Shown here: piece by piece, positions 8,564-16,169 of the stretch | Layout: each line of letters starts with the position of its first letter | Position numbering within the stretch: position 1 is the first letter of the stretch | DNA from: Caldilineaceae bacterium | Lineage (GTDB): Bacteria > Chloroflexota > Anaerolineae > Caldilineales > Caldilineaceae | NCBI GenBank assembly: GCA_022821585.1 | Contig: JAJEDI010000088.1 | Location: 1 to 47,447, forward strand | Direction of reading: 5' to 3' | DNA: 47,447 nt | Translations under genes and position numbers: made by a program | Notes under the pieces: model-generated | Told to the model about the DNA's origin: nothing | Databases searched by the model: none | What the model saw: only the letters and a program-made list of their open reading frames with translations

Positions 8564-8950
8564 ATGAGCGAGGTGTTTCGGGTTTGCCCCAACTGCGGGC
8601 AGAATGTGGCGATGGCGGCGCGGCACTGCGGCGAATGCGGCTACAATGTGCAGGACGGCTATCCGCTTGAAAGCCGCAACACGCTGCCGGCGGTGGTGGC
8701 GAAGGTCGGGTTGCCGGTGGCGGCCGGTCTGGCCAGCTTTGCGCTGCGGGCCGGGTGGAAGTTGCTGCAGAAACAGTTGCCGGAGCTGGCATCCAACGCG
8801 CTCAGCCGCAAGGCGTCGCCGCCGGCGGCCTCTCAAAGGGGACGGGGCAGCCGGTTCATCCATATCCGTTCGAAATGGGCTGTTGGTGATCGAAACGGTG
8901 TGTGGCGGTCGGGAGAAGAGGAGCACACCATCGAGATCGACGACGGGTAG
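8564..8950 (+). CDS. Zinc-ribbon protein of unknown function
   Basis: This encodes 128 residues. Cys8-x2-Cys11 and Cys22-x2-Cys25 (CPNC, CGEC) form a treble-clef or rubredoxin-like zinc ribbon. An Ala/Leu-rich segment follows (about residues 43-66) that could be amphipathic or membrane-associated, then a basic and polar C-terminus. Such short zinc-ribbon proteins are common and functionally undefined. It is a single-gene unit with its own promoter, followed by a perfect hairpin before the convergent gene. Confidence 0.7.
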   Translation: MSEVFRVCPNCGQNVAMAARHCGECGYNVQDGYPLESRNTLPAVVAKVGLPVAAGLASFALRAGWKLLQKQLPELASNALSRKASPPAASQRGRGSRFIHIRSKWAVGDRNGVWRSGEEEHTIEIDDG

Positions 8951-8995
8951 GACGGCAGTGGTCAGTGGTGAGTCGATCGTAGAGGGAACCAATTA

Positions 8996-9020
8996 GCGAG
9001 CACCGGTGGCCGGTGCTCGC
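8996..9020. terminator. Perfect 11-bp hairpin between convergent genes
   Basis: The arms GCGAGCACCGG (8996-9006) and CCGGTGCTCGC (9010-9020) surround a 3-nt loop. The hairpin lies between the ends of the plus gene at 8950 and the minus gene at 9026. It lacks a long U-run on either strand, so it would be a weak intrinsic or bidirectional terminator. Confidence 0.5.
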
Positions 9021-9025
9021 TGTTG

Positions 9026-9298
9026 TCAGAACTCATCGATTGTTTGCCAGCGGGCTGCGGCGTTGCGCTGCCGCTGGGAAAGGCGCCAGCCCCAACCGGT
9101 GATGCTGAATCCGATAGCGATGAAGAGACCGGCCACCATATAGGCCAACAACTCCGGCCAGAGCAGAATCGCAACGCCAAATAGAATCAGTATCAGCCCG
9201 GGGGCGATGAACAGCCAGCGTCCGAAACCGCCGGCCTGCTGTGAGATTCGCTGTCCTGTGCGAAAGAAGCGCACAGAGGTCTGTTGTCCTGTAAACAT
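9026..9298 (-). CDS. Small two-helix membrane protein
   Basis: This encodes 90 residues. Two adjacent membrane segments (about residues 28-47 and 50-68; WLFIAPGLILILFGVAILLW and LLAYMVAGLFIAIGFSITGW) are followed by a basic tail. The start is supported by GGAG about 10 nt upstream. It resembles short DUF-type membrane proteins but cannot be assigned. It lies just downstream of the YugP-like peptidase gene and may be cotranscribed with it. Confidence 0.6.
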   Translation of the reverse strand: MFTGQQTSVRFFRTGQRISQQAGGFGRWLFIAPGLILILFGVAILLWPELLAYMVAGLFIAIGFSITGWGWRLSQRQRNAAARWQTIDEF

Positions 9299-9386
9299 AT
9301 TTCAGACTCCGTAGGAACTATGCGCAGCGTTCACGGTATCCGGACGCTGCGCATCGCTTTATCCTTTCCAGGCGAAAACGGGCCGC

Positions 9387-10085
9387 TCAGTCCCGGCTGC
9401 GGGCGAAGAGGATGAAGGCATAGTACAGAAGCGCCGAGATCGCCTGGATCGCGGCGGCCACGTAGGTCAACGCCGCGGCATCGAGCACCGCGTTGACCCC
9501 CTTCATCTCGTGCTGACCGACGAAGCCCTGCGTCACCAGGACCTCCTTGGCCCGTTTGCTGGCGTTAAACTCCACGGGCAGCGTCACCAGCGTAAACACG
9601 GCGACCGCGGCGAAGAGGACCAGCCCGATCAGAGAAATCGTGAACCCCAGCCCGGGACCCATGAACATGCCGATGATAAAGATGATCGGGCCCAGCCAGC
9701 TACCGATCTGCACGCTGGGAACGATGGCGCTGCGCAGGGCGAGCGGGGCGTAGTTGGTGCTGTGTTGGATGGCGTGTCCGGCCTCGTGCGCGGCAACGCC
9801 GACCGCGGCCACACTGTTGAGCTGATAGACATCCCGGCTCAGGCGCAACGTCCTCGACCTCGGATCATAGTGGTCGGAGAGGAAGCCGCGCGACTCTTCG
9901 ACGTTGACGTGGCCGAGCCCGTTGGAATCAAGGATACGCCGTGCCACCTGCGCGCCGGTCGCGCCGCGCCCCGCCGACACCCGCGAATACTTGTTGAAGG
10001 CAGATTTGACTTTCATCTGCGCCCACAAGCCCAGCGCGAGGGCGGGCAGGCTGATGATGAAATAGAGTGGATCGAAGAAAAACAT
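9387..10085 (-). CDS. yugP: YugP-type membrane zinc metallopeptidase
   Basis: This encodes 232 residues. The HEAGH zinc motif (residues 100-104) sits in AAVGVAAHEAGHAIQHS. There is an N-terminal membrane anchor, two membrane segments in the middle (about 122-165) and one near the C-terminus. Length and the motif DHYDPRSRTLRLS match the Zn_peptidase_2/YugP family, which are presumed membrane proteases of unknown substrate. A perfect GAGGTGA ribosome site stands 4 nt before the ATG. Its promoter is probably the extended -10 at 10281. Confidence 0.88.
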   Translation of the reverse strand: MFFFDPLYFIISLPALALGLWAQMKVKSAFNKYSRVSAGRGATGAQVARRILDSNGLGHVNVEESRGFLSDHYDPRSRTLRLSRDVYQLNSVAAVGVAAHEAGHAIQHSTNYAPLALRSAIVPSVQIGSWLGPIIFIIGMFMGPGLGFTISLIGLVLFAAVAVFTLVTLPVEFNASKRAKEVLVTQGFVGQHEMKGVNAVLDAAALTYVAAAIQAISALLYYAFILFARSRD

Positions 10086-10280
10086 AACTCACCTCGTAGA
10101 GAGTTTTCAACTTTCAGACGAATCTCCGGTTGCGGCCGATTCGTTTGTTATCTGGCTGAACGCAGGCCAGGAACTGTTTTCCAAGTCTACGTCCTGAGTT
10201 TACACAAGTTTGGCGCTCCGTTCCTGACACGCACCTGACAGGGTGCTGTCACCTGGCTGAACAGACTGGATCGAAGCGTT

Positions 10281-10289
10281 ATTATACCA
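10281..10289 (-). promoter_or_regulatory. Extended -10 promoter upstream of yugP
   Basis: The minus strand reads TGGTATAAT. It would give a leader of nearly 190 nt before yugP, containing a small hairpin (TGACAG and CTGTCA around 10236-10251). No recognised riboswitch is seen in this leader. Confidence 0.45.
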
Positions 10290-10344
10290 TTACGAATTCA
10301 GTATCTCCGCAGTTTCTCTCTTCTGCGTTAGCGTAGGGTTAGCT

Positions 10345-12000
10345 TTACGTTTGCGCGCGTCTGCGCGCCAGTGTCGCCAACTGCCGGATCTCGGCGCTGC
10401 CGAGAAGATAGCTGGCAACCACATAGATGAGAACGCCAAGCCCTCCCCCAACGACCGCCGCGACCCAGCCGGCGGGAATCCCGAATAGTACGCCGCCGTC
10501 GGGCAGAACTTCCAGACCGAGGAGAATTGCGCCGGCCATGACAGCGGACGCCAGCAGCGAGCGCGCCCCACTCGTCAGCAACTGGCGCACGGGCAGGCCT
10601 TGTACGGATGTGGCCTGCCCCGCTTCCTGGTTGGGTGCGCGCACTTTTCGCGCCAGAAGGACCAGCAGGGCGAGCATCTCCAGCGCGGTGGCGATGCTGT
10701 TGGCCAGAGCCAGGCCGCCAAAACTGAGGCGGCCAATCAGGGCCAGGCTGAGGAGGATGTTGAGTGCTACGGTGGCGACGCCGGCGACCACCGGTGTGGC
10801 GGTGTCGTGGAGTGCGTAAAAGACCCGCACCACGATCTCGACGACGGCATGGGCCACCAGCCCAAGGGCAAAGAAGCGCAGCGCGTAGGCGACCGCCTGT
10901 GTGCTGGCAGCGTCGAAGCGCCCCCGTTGGAAGAGAAGCTCGATCAACGGCTCGTCCAGCACATAGAGCAGGAACGCAGCCGGAATCGACAGGAAAAGAA
11001 TCAGCCGCAGCAGGCCCGAGAGCGTTGCCATCAGCTGCGCGCGGTCACCGGCCGCTACCTGCGCCGAGAAGGTGGGGAAGGCAACGGTCGCCACGGCTTG
11101 GGCAAAGATGCCCTGCGGCAGCAACATCAGCAGCCAGGCGTAGTTGAGGGCGCTGAGGCTGCCGTCCGGCAGGCCGCTGGCCAGAACTGTGTTGACGAGA
11201 AAGTTGAGCTGCACAAAGAGCAGCCCCAGCACGCGCGGCCCCATCAGCCGGGCCACTTCCCGCACCTGCGCATCGCCGATACGGAAACTAAAGCGGTAGC
11301 GTACTCTCTGCCGCAGAAGAGCAGGCAGCTGCACGAGCAGATGCAGCACGGAACCGCCGGCCACGCCGACCACCAGGCCGTGAATACCCAGCACCGGCGC
11401 AAGCAGCCAGGCGCCGGCGATGATGGCGCAGTTGTAGAGTACGGGCGCGACGGCAGGCAGCAGGAAATGCTGCACCGCGTTGAGCGCGCCCATAATCAGG
11501 CCGCTGGCGCCGAACACGACCGTGCTCGCCAGCATCCAGCGCATCAGCGAGGCGGTCAGCCGCTGCTGCTCGACGGGGAAGCCAGGCGCAATCAACCCGG
11601 CGACGAGGGGTTCGGCGAAGAGCATCGCCAGACCGCACAGGAGGACGAGGAACAGGGTCAACAGGTTCAGGACGCGGCTGAACAGCATCCATGCCTGCTG
11701 CTGGCTACCCTCTGTCCAGGCGGCGGCAAAGGTGGGGATGAAGGCGCTGCCCAGGGCGCCGCCGGCCACCAGTTGGAAGAGCAGGTCGGGGATGCGGAAG
11801 GCGGCCAGGTAGGCGTCCAGGTCGGCCGCGGTGCCGAAGCGGGCGCCGATGATCATCTCCCGCAGCAGGCCCGTTCCCCGGCTGAGGATGAACAGCAGCA
11901 TGACCAGCGTCGCGGCGCTGGCGATCCCTCTGCTATCCAGCGCCCGCACACCTCCATTGCCGTTGTGGGCGTCTGCGCTGCGGCTGTCCGGTCTCGTCAT
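10345..12000 (-). CDS. murJ: Lipid II flippase MurJ (MviN family)
   Basis: This encodes 551 residues with about 13-14 membrane segments. The N-terminal signature of MurJ is clear (LLFILSRGTGLLREMIIGARFGTAADLDAYLAAFRIPD, then GGALGSAFIPTF). MurJ moves lipid-linked peptidoglycan precursor across the membrane. Length fits the family. The N-terminus has a polar extension of about 25 residues. It is divergent from the gene at 12166 and ends 259 nt before yugP begins. Confidence 0.92.
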   Translation of the reverse strand: MTRPDSRSADAHNGNGGVRALDSRGIASAATLVMLLFILSRGTGLLREMIIGARFGTAADLDAYLAAFRIPDLLFQLVAGGALGSAFIPTFAAAWTEGSQQQAWMLFSRVLNLLTLFLVLLCGLAMLFAEPLVAGLIAPGFPVEQQRLTASLMRWMLASTVVFGASGLIMGALNAVQHFLLPAVAPVLYNCAIIAGAWLLAPVLGIHGLVVGVAGGSVLHLLVQLPALLRQRVRYRFSFRIGDAQVREVARLMGPRVLGLLFVQLNFLVNTVLASGLPDGSLSALNYAWLLMLLPQGIFAQAVATVAFPTFSAQVAAGDRAQLMATLSGLLRLILFLSIPAAFLLYVLDEPLIELLFQRGRFDAASTQAVAYALRFFALGLVAHAVVEIVVRVFYALHDTATPVVAGVATVALNILLSLALIGRLSFGGLALANSIATALEMLALLVLLARKVRAPNQEAGQATSVQGLPVRQLLTSGARSLLASAVMAGAILLGLEVLPDGGVLFGIPAGWVAAVVGGGLGVLIYVVASYLLGSAEIRQLATLARRRAQT

Positions 12001-12038
12001 AACGGTGGATGATGTTGCTGGTGAACGCCTACCACTTT

Positions 12039-12066
12039 TTGCCTGTCAGGAACGGTTCTGTACAAT
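12039..12066 (+). promoter_or_regulatory. Possible sigma-70 promoter of the 12166 gene
   Basis: TTGCCT and TACAAT are separated by 16 nt, about 100 nt upstream of the ATG at 12166. The -35 matches the consensus in only four of six positions. Confidence 0.3.
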
Positions 12067-12165
12067 ATATTTTCTTGCCGGTGCCGTTTTCGGTAGTCAG
12101 ATTTCAGTTGCCGAGCGAGTACCTGCGAAAGACTCTAAACCGAAAGTTTCCAAGGCCGCAATTCC

Positions 12166-12927
12166 ATGTCAACCGCGTATCTATCCGTGAACGCCTGGCG
12201 CGAAATCTTCGCCCGCGTATTCGATGACGCCGACCTGCAGTCCAATGTCAGCCCGGACTGGTTGGTCAACCCTGCTACCCGCCGCCGTCTCAAACTGGAC
12301 TATCTGTGCCAGCCTGTCGGTATCGCCGTGCGCTTCTCCGGCCTGACCGGCAAAGGGCGCCGTCGCCGTGACGACTGGGAGCTGCTGGAAGAGGAGCAGC
12401 GCGACCAGACACGCGATGAACTGTGCCGGCGCCATGGCATCCAGCTGGCTGTGATCGACCCGTTTGACGACCCGCTCAAGCAGATGGACCGTTTCTTGTC
12501 GGTGTTGAGCCGGGCCAGACGTCTGACCGCGCTGGGAGACCATAACAGCCGGGAGAAAGGCGTCTCCATGGATGCGCTGGCCGCTGCCGTGCAAAGCGCC
12601 ATTCAACTGCGCTTCTCCCTCTCCAGGAATCCGGAGCAGACGGTTGGCACGCTGGCGGAGGCCTGGCGGGACCGGGAGGCGAACATTGCTAGGTCGTTGC
12701 AGGAGGCGGCCGCAGTGAAAGCGCCGCAGCCGACCCGGTCGCAGCAGCGCGCCCTGGCGCAGCTCGCTTGCGGCCAGCGCATTGTCCACACACATTTCGG
12801 TGACGGTGTGATAACGGAAGTGAGCGGCGAGGGTGTGGATAAGCGGATTAAGATCCTCTTCGACGGCGACGAGGAGCGCACCTTTCTCGCCTCCCTCCTG
12901 GCCGATAAACTGGAGGCGGTTCCCTGA
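12166..12927 (+). CDS. Putative PD-(D/E)XK-like protein with C-terminal UvrD-tail-like domain
   Basis: This encodes 253 residues. The first part has a nuclease-fold look: RRLKLDYLCQPVGIAVRFSG followed by QRDQTRDELCRRHGIQLAVIDP, the strand-helix-strand pattern of restriction-endonuclease-like proteins. The expected E-x-K of the active site reads V-R-F, however, so it may be inactive or differently wired. A helical middle follows. The C-terminus (about residues 201-250, CGQRIVHTHFGDGVITEV) resembles the Tudor-like tail of UvrD/PcrA helicases, which binds RNA polymerase or DNA. A role in DNA repair or transcription-coupled processes is inference. It is monocistronic and divergent from murJ. Confidence 0.6.
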   Translation: MSTAYLSVNAWREIFARVFDDADLQSNVSPDWLVNPATRRRLKLDYLCQPVGIAVRFSGLTGKGRRRRDDWELLEEEQRDQTRDELCRRHGIQLAVIDPFDDPLKQMDRFLSVLSRARRLTALGDHNSREKGVSMDALAAAVQSAIQLRFSLSRNPEQTVGTLAEAWRDREANIARSLQEAAAVKAPQPTRSQQRALAQLACGQRIVHTHFGDGVITEVSGEGVDKRIKILFDGDEERTFLASLLADKLEAVP

Positions 12928-13013
12928 CGGCGAGGCGGCGTGCGCGGATGTACCCTCACTCGCTCGGCAGATTCCAGATCCTTCGTCCCGCAACGTCCCC
13001 TTAACAGTACAAA

Positions 13014-13075
13014 ACACCCTTACTGAATCGGCAAGGGTGTCGATAAACCGGAGTGGTCCATTGCACTGCCACTCC
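13014..13075. terminator. Twin stem-loops between convergent genes
   Basis: Stem 1 is ACACCCTT (13014-13021) with AAGGGTGT (13033-13040). Stem 2 is GGAGTGG (13050-13056) with CCACTCC (13069-13075). They lie between the convergent genes 12166-12927 and 13169-13531. U-runs are lacking. Bidirectional termination or a small structured RNA are both possible. Confidence 0.45.
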
Positions 13076-13168
13076 GCTGTTTGCACGCGATATGATTTCA
13101 GGTGCGCGACCGCGCTGGCAAGGGTACCTGCCTTCCCTCACGACAGCCGCGGCCAAAACGGGCAAAGA

Positions 13169-13531
13169 CTACCCTTCTTCTTTTGCGGCGCTCTTGGATT
13201 CGCTTGAGGAACTGGTATTCGATTCCGCTTTGGTTTCGCTCTTGGACTCGCCGTTCGATTCGCTCTCTGTGGCCTTTTCAGGCCCGGACCCATTGCTGTC
13301 AGTCTTTTGCGCTGCTGTCTTCTGCGCCGCAGCCTTCTTCTTTTCATCCTCCTTCTTGCTGTCGGTGATGTACCATCCACTGCCCTTGAAGTGAATGGCC
13401 GGCTTGCTCGGAAGCCGGATGACTTCGACCGAGTTGCAGGCCGGGCAAGCAGGAAGAACGGTGCTGGAAAATGACACGATGCGTTCGTATTGATGACTGC
13501 ACTCTTTGCAGACAAGCTCATAAATTGGCAT
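13169..13531 (-). CDS. FmdB-type zinc ribbon protein
   Basis: This encodes 120 residues. The N-terminus MPIYELVCKECSHQYERIVS with CPAC near residue 34 is the FmdB/CxxC_CxxC putative regulatory zinc ribbon, here with two Cys pairs (C8-x2-C11 and C29-x2-C32). The GSGWYITD motif at about 51-58 also belongs to the family. The C-terminal 60 residues are a low-complexity Lys/Glu/Ser/Ala tail, as often seen in this family. Its cellular role is not established. Confidence 0.88.
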   Translation of the reverse strand: MPIYELVCKECSHQYERIVSFSSTVLPACPACNSVEVIRLPSKPAIHFKGSGWYITDSKKEDEKKKAAAQKTAAQKTDSNGSGPEKATESESNGESKSETKAESNTSSSSESKSAAKEEG

Positions 13532-13561
13532 CGATCCGTCTCATCCTTGTCGTGATTATCT

Positions 13562-13589
13562 TTGTCAATTCCGCGGACACAACTATACT
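13562..13589 (+). promoter_or_regulatory. Sigma-70 promoter of the M23 peptidase gene
   Basis: TTGTCA and TATACT (each five of six matches) are separated by 16 nt. They would give a leader of about 215 nt before the ATG at 13813. The non-coding gap 13532-13812 holds nothing else recognisable. Confidence 0.5.
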
Positions 13590-13812
13590 ACTCGAAGTCC
13601 TCTCATGTCCCGATCTGCTGTGTCCTGCACCGTAATAGGGCGCATTCGATAAGTATACCTTTTCATAGCGTTGTTGTCGAATTCCAACAGAGAATTTGAG
13701 TTAAGTTTGTGACCGACTCCGCCCGCCTCTGCCGGTCCATTTCGTGGATTCCTCAGACGCTGGCGTGACGCCTGGACAGCGACTTGATCAAGGTTGAACC
13801 AACACTCAGCCC

Positions 13813-14325
13813 ATGTCTTTCGACTTCGTTCAAGGTGCAATCGAAAACGGGAGTTACGAACCGGAAGGCGTCTACCTGACGGCGCCATTTGAAGGCCGGC
13901 GGCGTGTCGTCCAGGTTTGGGGGGCCCGCCCGGAGTACTACCGCCGCTTCCTCGTAGGCGCCAAGGCGCTCCTCGGACACAATGGCGTCGACTTTGAGAT
14001 GATCCCCAACGAAAGAATCGTCGCGGCGGACAGTGGCATCATAACCACAATCGGCAATGACCGCGAACGGTATGGCCGCTTTATCCGCATCTCCCATCCA
14101 TGGGGCGAATCCCTCTACACGCGATTTCATCAGTTCGTTGTCGACGCAGGTCAGCGCGTGGAGCGGGGCGAGCTGCTCGGCTACTACAGTCAAATGCCCG
14201 AGCCAGGACGACATTTCCATTTTGGCATCCGCTTTGTTCCGTATATTGTAATTGACGGGTGGGGAGGATATTCGAATCCTCTGCCTCATTTTTCACCCGA
14301 CGCCATTCTTCTTGATTCCGACTGA
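13813..14325 (+). CDS. M23-family (LytM-like) peptidase domain protein
   Basis: This encodes 170 residues. The M23 zinc site is present as HNGVDF (H-x3-D, about residues 56-61) and HFHFGIRF (H-x-H, about 137-144), with a conserved-type loop containing GRFIRISHP and the turn VDAGQRVERGELLGYYS between them. M23 enzymes cut peptidoglycan cross-links, but many small ones are non-enzymatic regulators. No signal peptide is visible at the chosen ATG, which is unusual for a cell-wall enzyme. No obvious partner gene is adjacent. Confidence 0.8.
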   Translation: MSFDFVQGAIENGSYEPEGVYLTAPFEGRRRVVQVWGARPEYYRRFLVGAKALLGHNGVDFEMIPNERIVAADSGIITTIGNDRERYGRFIRISHPWGESLYTRFHQFVVDAGQRVERGELLGYYSQMPEPGRHFHFGIRFVPYIVIDGWGGYSNPLPHFSPDAILLDSD

Positions 14326-14713
14326 CTTTTTCTGTTTTTGAAGAATTTCTTGTTCAGATTCTTTAATCTTAATTTAGTATGACTTCGTAGGGACTGGGGA
14401 AATGGGGATATGTGAAGCCAAGGAACTATATGTGGTGATGTGACGGAAGAGTGACTGTATGTAGTGGTTGGGCGGTCCGAGGAGCGCGAACTCAGTGGGG
14501 ACAATTCAGAGGGAAGCGCAGGAAAGATCTGGATGGGGTGATCCGCCGAACAAATGCTCGACACAAGATGTAGCAGTTGCCCCCAGGTTGTACCCGACTG
14601 AGTATAACTCGCGGGAATTGGGGATAAAGAAGCATCAGGGTTATGAGTAGATTTTATCCACTTTTTTCAGAGTTATCCCCGATCTTATCCCCAATTATTC
14701 CCTTTTTCCCCGT
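14326..14713. other. Non-coding region with DnaA-box-like cluster
   Basis: An AT-rich block (14326-14385) is followed by plus-strand 9-mers close to TTATCCACA: TTATCCACT (14654), TTATCCCCG (14673), TTATCCCCA (14685) and TTATCCACG (14725, just beyond this interval). One minus-strand TTATCCCCA lies at 14619-14627. AATTGGGGATAA (14616-14627) and TTATCCCCAATT (14685-14696) form a perfect 12-bp inverted repeat. No gene is supported here. An origin-like or DnaA-binding role is speculative, because dnaA is not in the window. Confidence 0.35.
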
Positions 14714-14715
14714 AT

Positions 14716-14943
14716 GTGGACGGTTTATCCACGGCAGCTGCTGGCTCAGGGGGCCTCTTGGCCGTCCTGGTCACCGCAGTTGACCTGCCTGCCCGCGATG
14801 GGGCACGGCTTTTGCTCAGACGAGGCTGCGGTTACGGCCAGACACTGCGTCTCATCTGGATTGACGGCGCCTATCGTGGCTCTTTGCAGGATGGGTTGCG
14901 AGGCGGTGTCGAACTCACCCACAAAGAATTGTTCGTAAGTTGA
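14716..14943 (+). pseudogene. IS5-family transposase fragment
   Basis: The translation AAGSGGLLAVLVTAVDLPAR, then DGARLLLRR and LRLIWIDGAYRGSL, matches the middle of IS5-type DDE transposases (LLVDTLGLLLAVVVTAADVQDRDGA, then W-x-D-G-x-Y-x-G). The flanking catalytic parts are missing and no terminal repeats could be paired. The gene is dead. Confidence 0.6.
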
Positions 14944-15013
14944 TTGCTCGGGCGTGATCCGAAGCGCTTTCCCTCATCCAACATGTGAGAGGAATCGATC
15001 GCGTCAGCAGGGA

Positions 15014-15829
15014 CTACCCATGCGCAGGTTCGGCCATCTCCATGCGCGCCTTGGCGGACAGTGCAGGGAGATGGCTCTCGTTGTCGATCACCTGCTGCAG
15101 GTGGCGCATACGGGCGGGCGACGCGGTCCGGCGCATAACATCAGAGTGCATCTGATCGATCCAATAGCGGTGATGGTTGGCGATGTATTGCTTCAACTCC
15201 TCAATCTCCAGATCGGTCTCGCAGCGGGCGCAGCAGTTTAGGGTGAACATGCGACGCCGTGTGCTGCCACCAAAGGAGGCGTGCATCAGGTTGTGGTTGA
15301 AGGCGACCACGTCGCCCGGCCGCGTCTCCAGAGCCATCGCCGGCACATAACTTTGCTCGATCCCCCAGCGCTCCAGGGACTCGCTCGCCTGGCGGGCTTC
15401 CCAATCCATGAACATGTCCCGCCGGTGCGTGCCGGGTATGACGCGCAGGCAGCCGCTATCCTGGTCGACCTCATCCAGATAGAGCGCGACTTTGAGAAAC
15501 TTGCCCACCTCATGGAAGCCGTCGCTGTGCCAGCGGGTGTCGCCGGTGTAGAAGTTGCCATCGCCGCCCAGGTAGTTGAAATCCTCGCCCAGCACGCCGG
15601 AAATCAGCCCCACCAGCTTGGGATGATCCAGTAGTGTGCTGAGCCGTTCGCGCTGGTCGATAAAGGGCACGATGCAGGAGCGTTTGCTGCCGTCATGGAC
15701 AACGTTTCGTCCTCTGAAGACCGCCTCGAACTCCTCGGTGATCCAGTCGATCTCATCCTCCAGCAGCCCGGGCAGAGCAAGGTAACCGAAGGTTTCGAAA
15801 AACTGTTTCTGCTTGTATGTCAGTTCCAT
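15014..15829 (-). CDS. Phytanoyl-CoA dioxygenase (PhyH) family protein, gene B
   Basis: This encodes a 271-residue Fe(II)/2-oxoglutarate oxygenase. Ligands are H101 and D103 (RWHSDG), distal H183 (NLMHASFGG) and Arg191-193 (RRRMFTLN) for 2-oxoglutarate. The motif LRVIPGTHRRD is typical of PhyH proteins. The ATG at 15829 has GGAGGAAGC just upstream, so the longer frame to 16075 is rejected. It diverges from the second importer and shares its symmetric promoter at 15930-16000, which makes coordinated expression with the importer likely. It differs clearly from genes A and C, so the three are not recent duplicates. Confidence 0.9.
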   Translation of the reverse strand: MELTYKQKQFFETFGYLALPGLLEDEIDWITEEFEAVFRGRNVVHDGSKRSCIVPFIDQRERLSTLLDHPKLVGLISGVLGEDFNYLGGDGNFYTGDTRWHSDGFHEVGKFLKVALYLDEVDQDSGCLRVIPGTHRRDMFMDWEARQASESLERWGIEQSYVPAMALETRPGDVVAFNHNLMHASFGGSTRRRMFTLNCCARCETDLEIEELKQYIANHHRYWIDQMHSDVMRRTASPARMRHLQQVIDNESHLPALSAKARMEMAEPAHG

Positions 15830-15929
15830 CTTCGCTTCCTCCCTGGCATGTGGAATCGAGGCCGGGGCGCGTGACCCGAATGATAGACTGGACGGATCTC
15901 TGGTCTGAATCGGGGGTCGAAAAAACCGT

Positions 15930-15957
15930 TTGACACAACGACAATACGTGATATAGT
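15930..15957 (+). promoter_or_regulatory. Sigma-70 promoter of the second importer
   Basis: A perfect TTGACA (15930-15935), a 16-nt spacer and TATAGT (15952-15957) give a leader of roughly 205 nt to the binding-protein gene at 16170. Its -10 box lies in the left arm of the inverted repeat 15951-15978. Confidence 0.75.
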
Positions 15958-15978
15958 TGCACCCGTAAACAACTATAT
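15951..15978. promoter_or_regulatory. 9-bp inverted repeat joining two -10 boxes (possible operator)
   Basis: ATATAGTTG (15951-15959) and CAACTATAT (15970-15978) are perfect complements separated by 10 nt. The outward-facing -10 boxes of both promoters lie in the arms, so the axis of symmetry falls at the predicted start sites. A dimeric repressor could bind here, or the symmetry may simply reflect the paired promoters. Confidence 0.65.
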
Positions 15979-16000
15979 TGCTTGCCATCTGAAATGTCAA
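15972..16000 (-). promoter_or_regulatory. Sigma-70 promoter of PhyH gene B
   Basis: The minus strand carries a perfect TTGACA (15995-16000), a 17-nt spacer and TATAGT (15972-15977). It points to the PhyH gene starting at 15829, leaving a leader of about 135 nt. Confidence 0.75.
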
Positions 16001-16169
16001 TTCCCCGGCAAAGTCCTTGTTGCAGTGTGCGTGAGATAAGGTTGCGTGCTTTGCAGGGCGGACCAGTTCCGTCATCTTAACAGACTTCCCTATCCGAGAG
16101 GAACGCTTCCACCGGTGGTTATTTTCGGATGGGGAGAATCAGGATTCGACCACACAGGGAGAAGGAGAA

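Noticed and set aside
10600..12012. 470-codon plus-strand ORF opposite murJ
   Set aside because: It is a Gln/Glu/His/Arg-rich shadow of the MurJ membrane helices.
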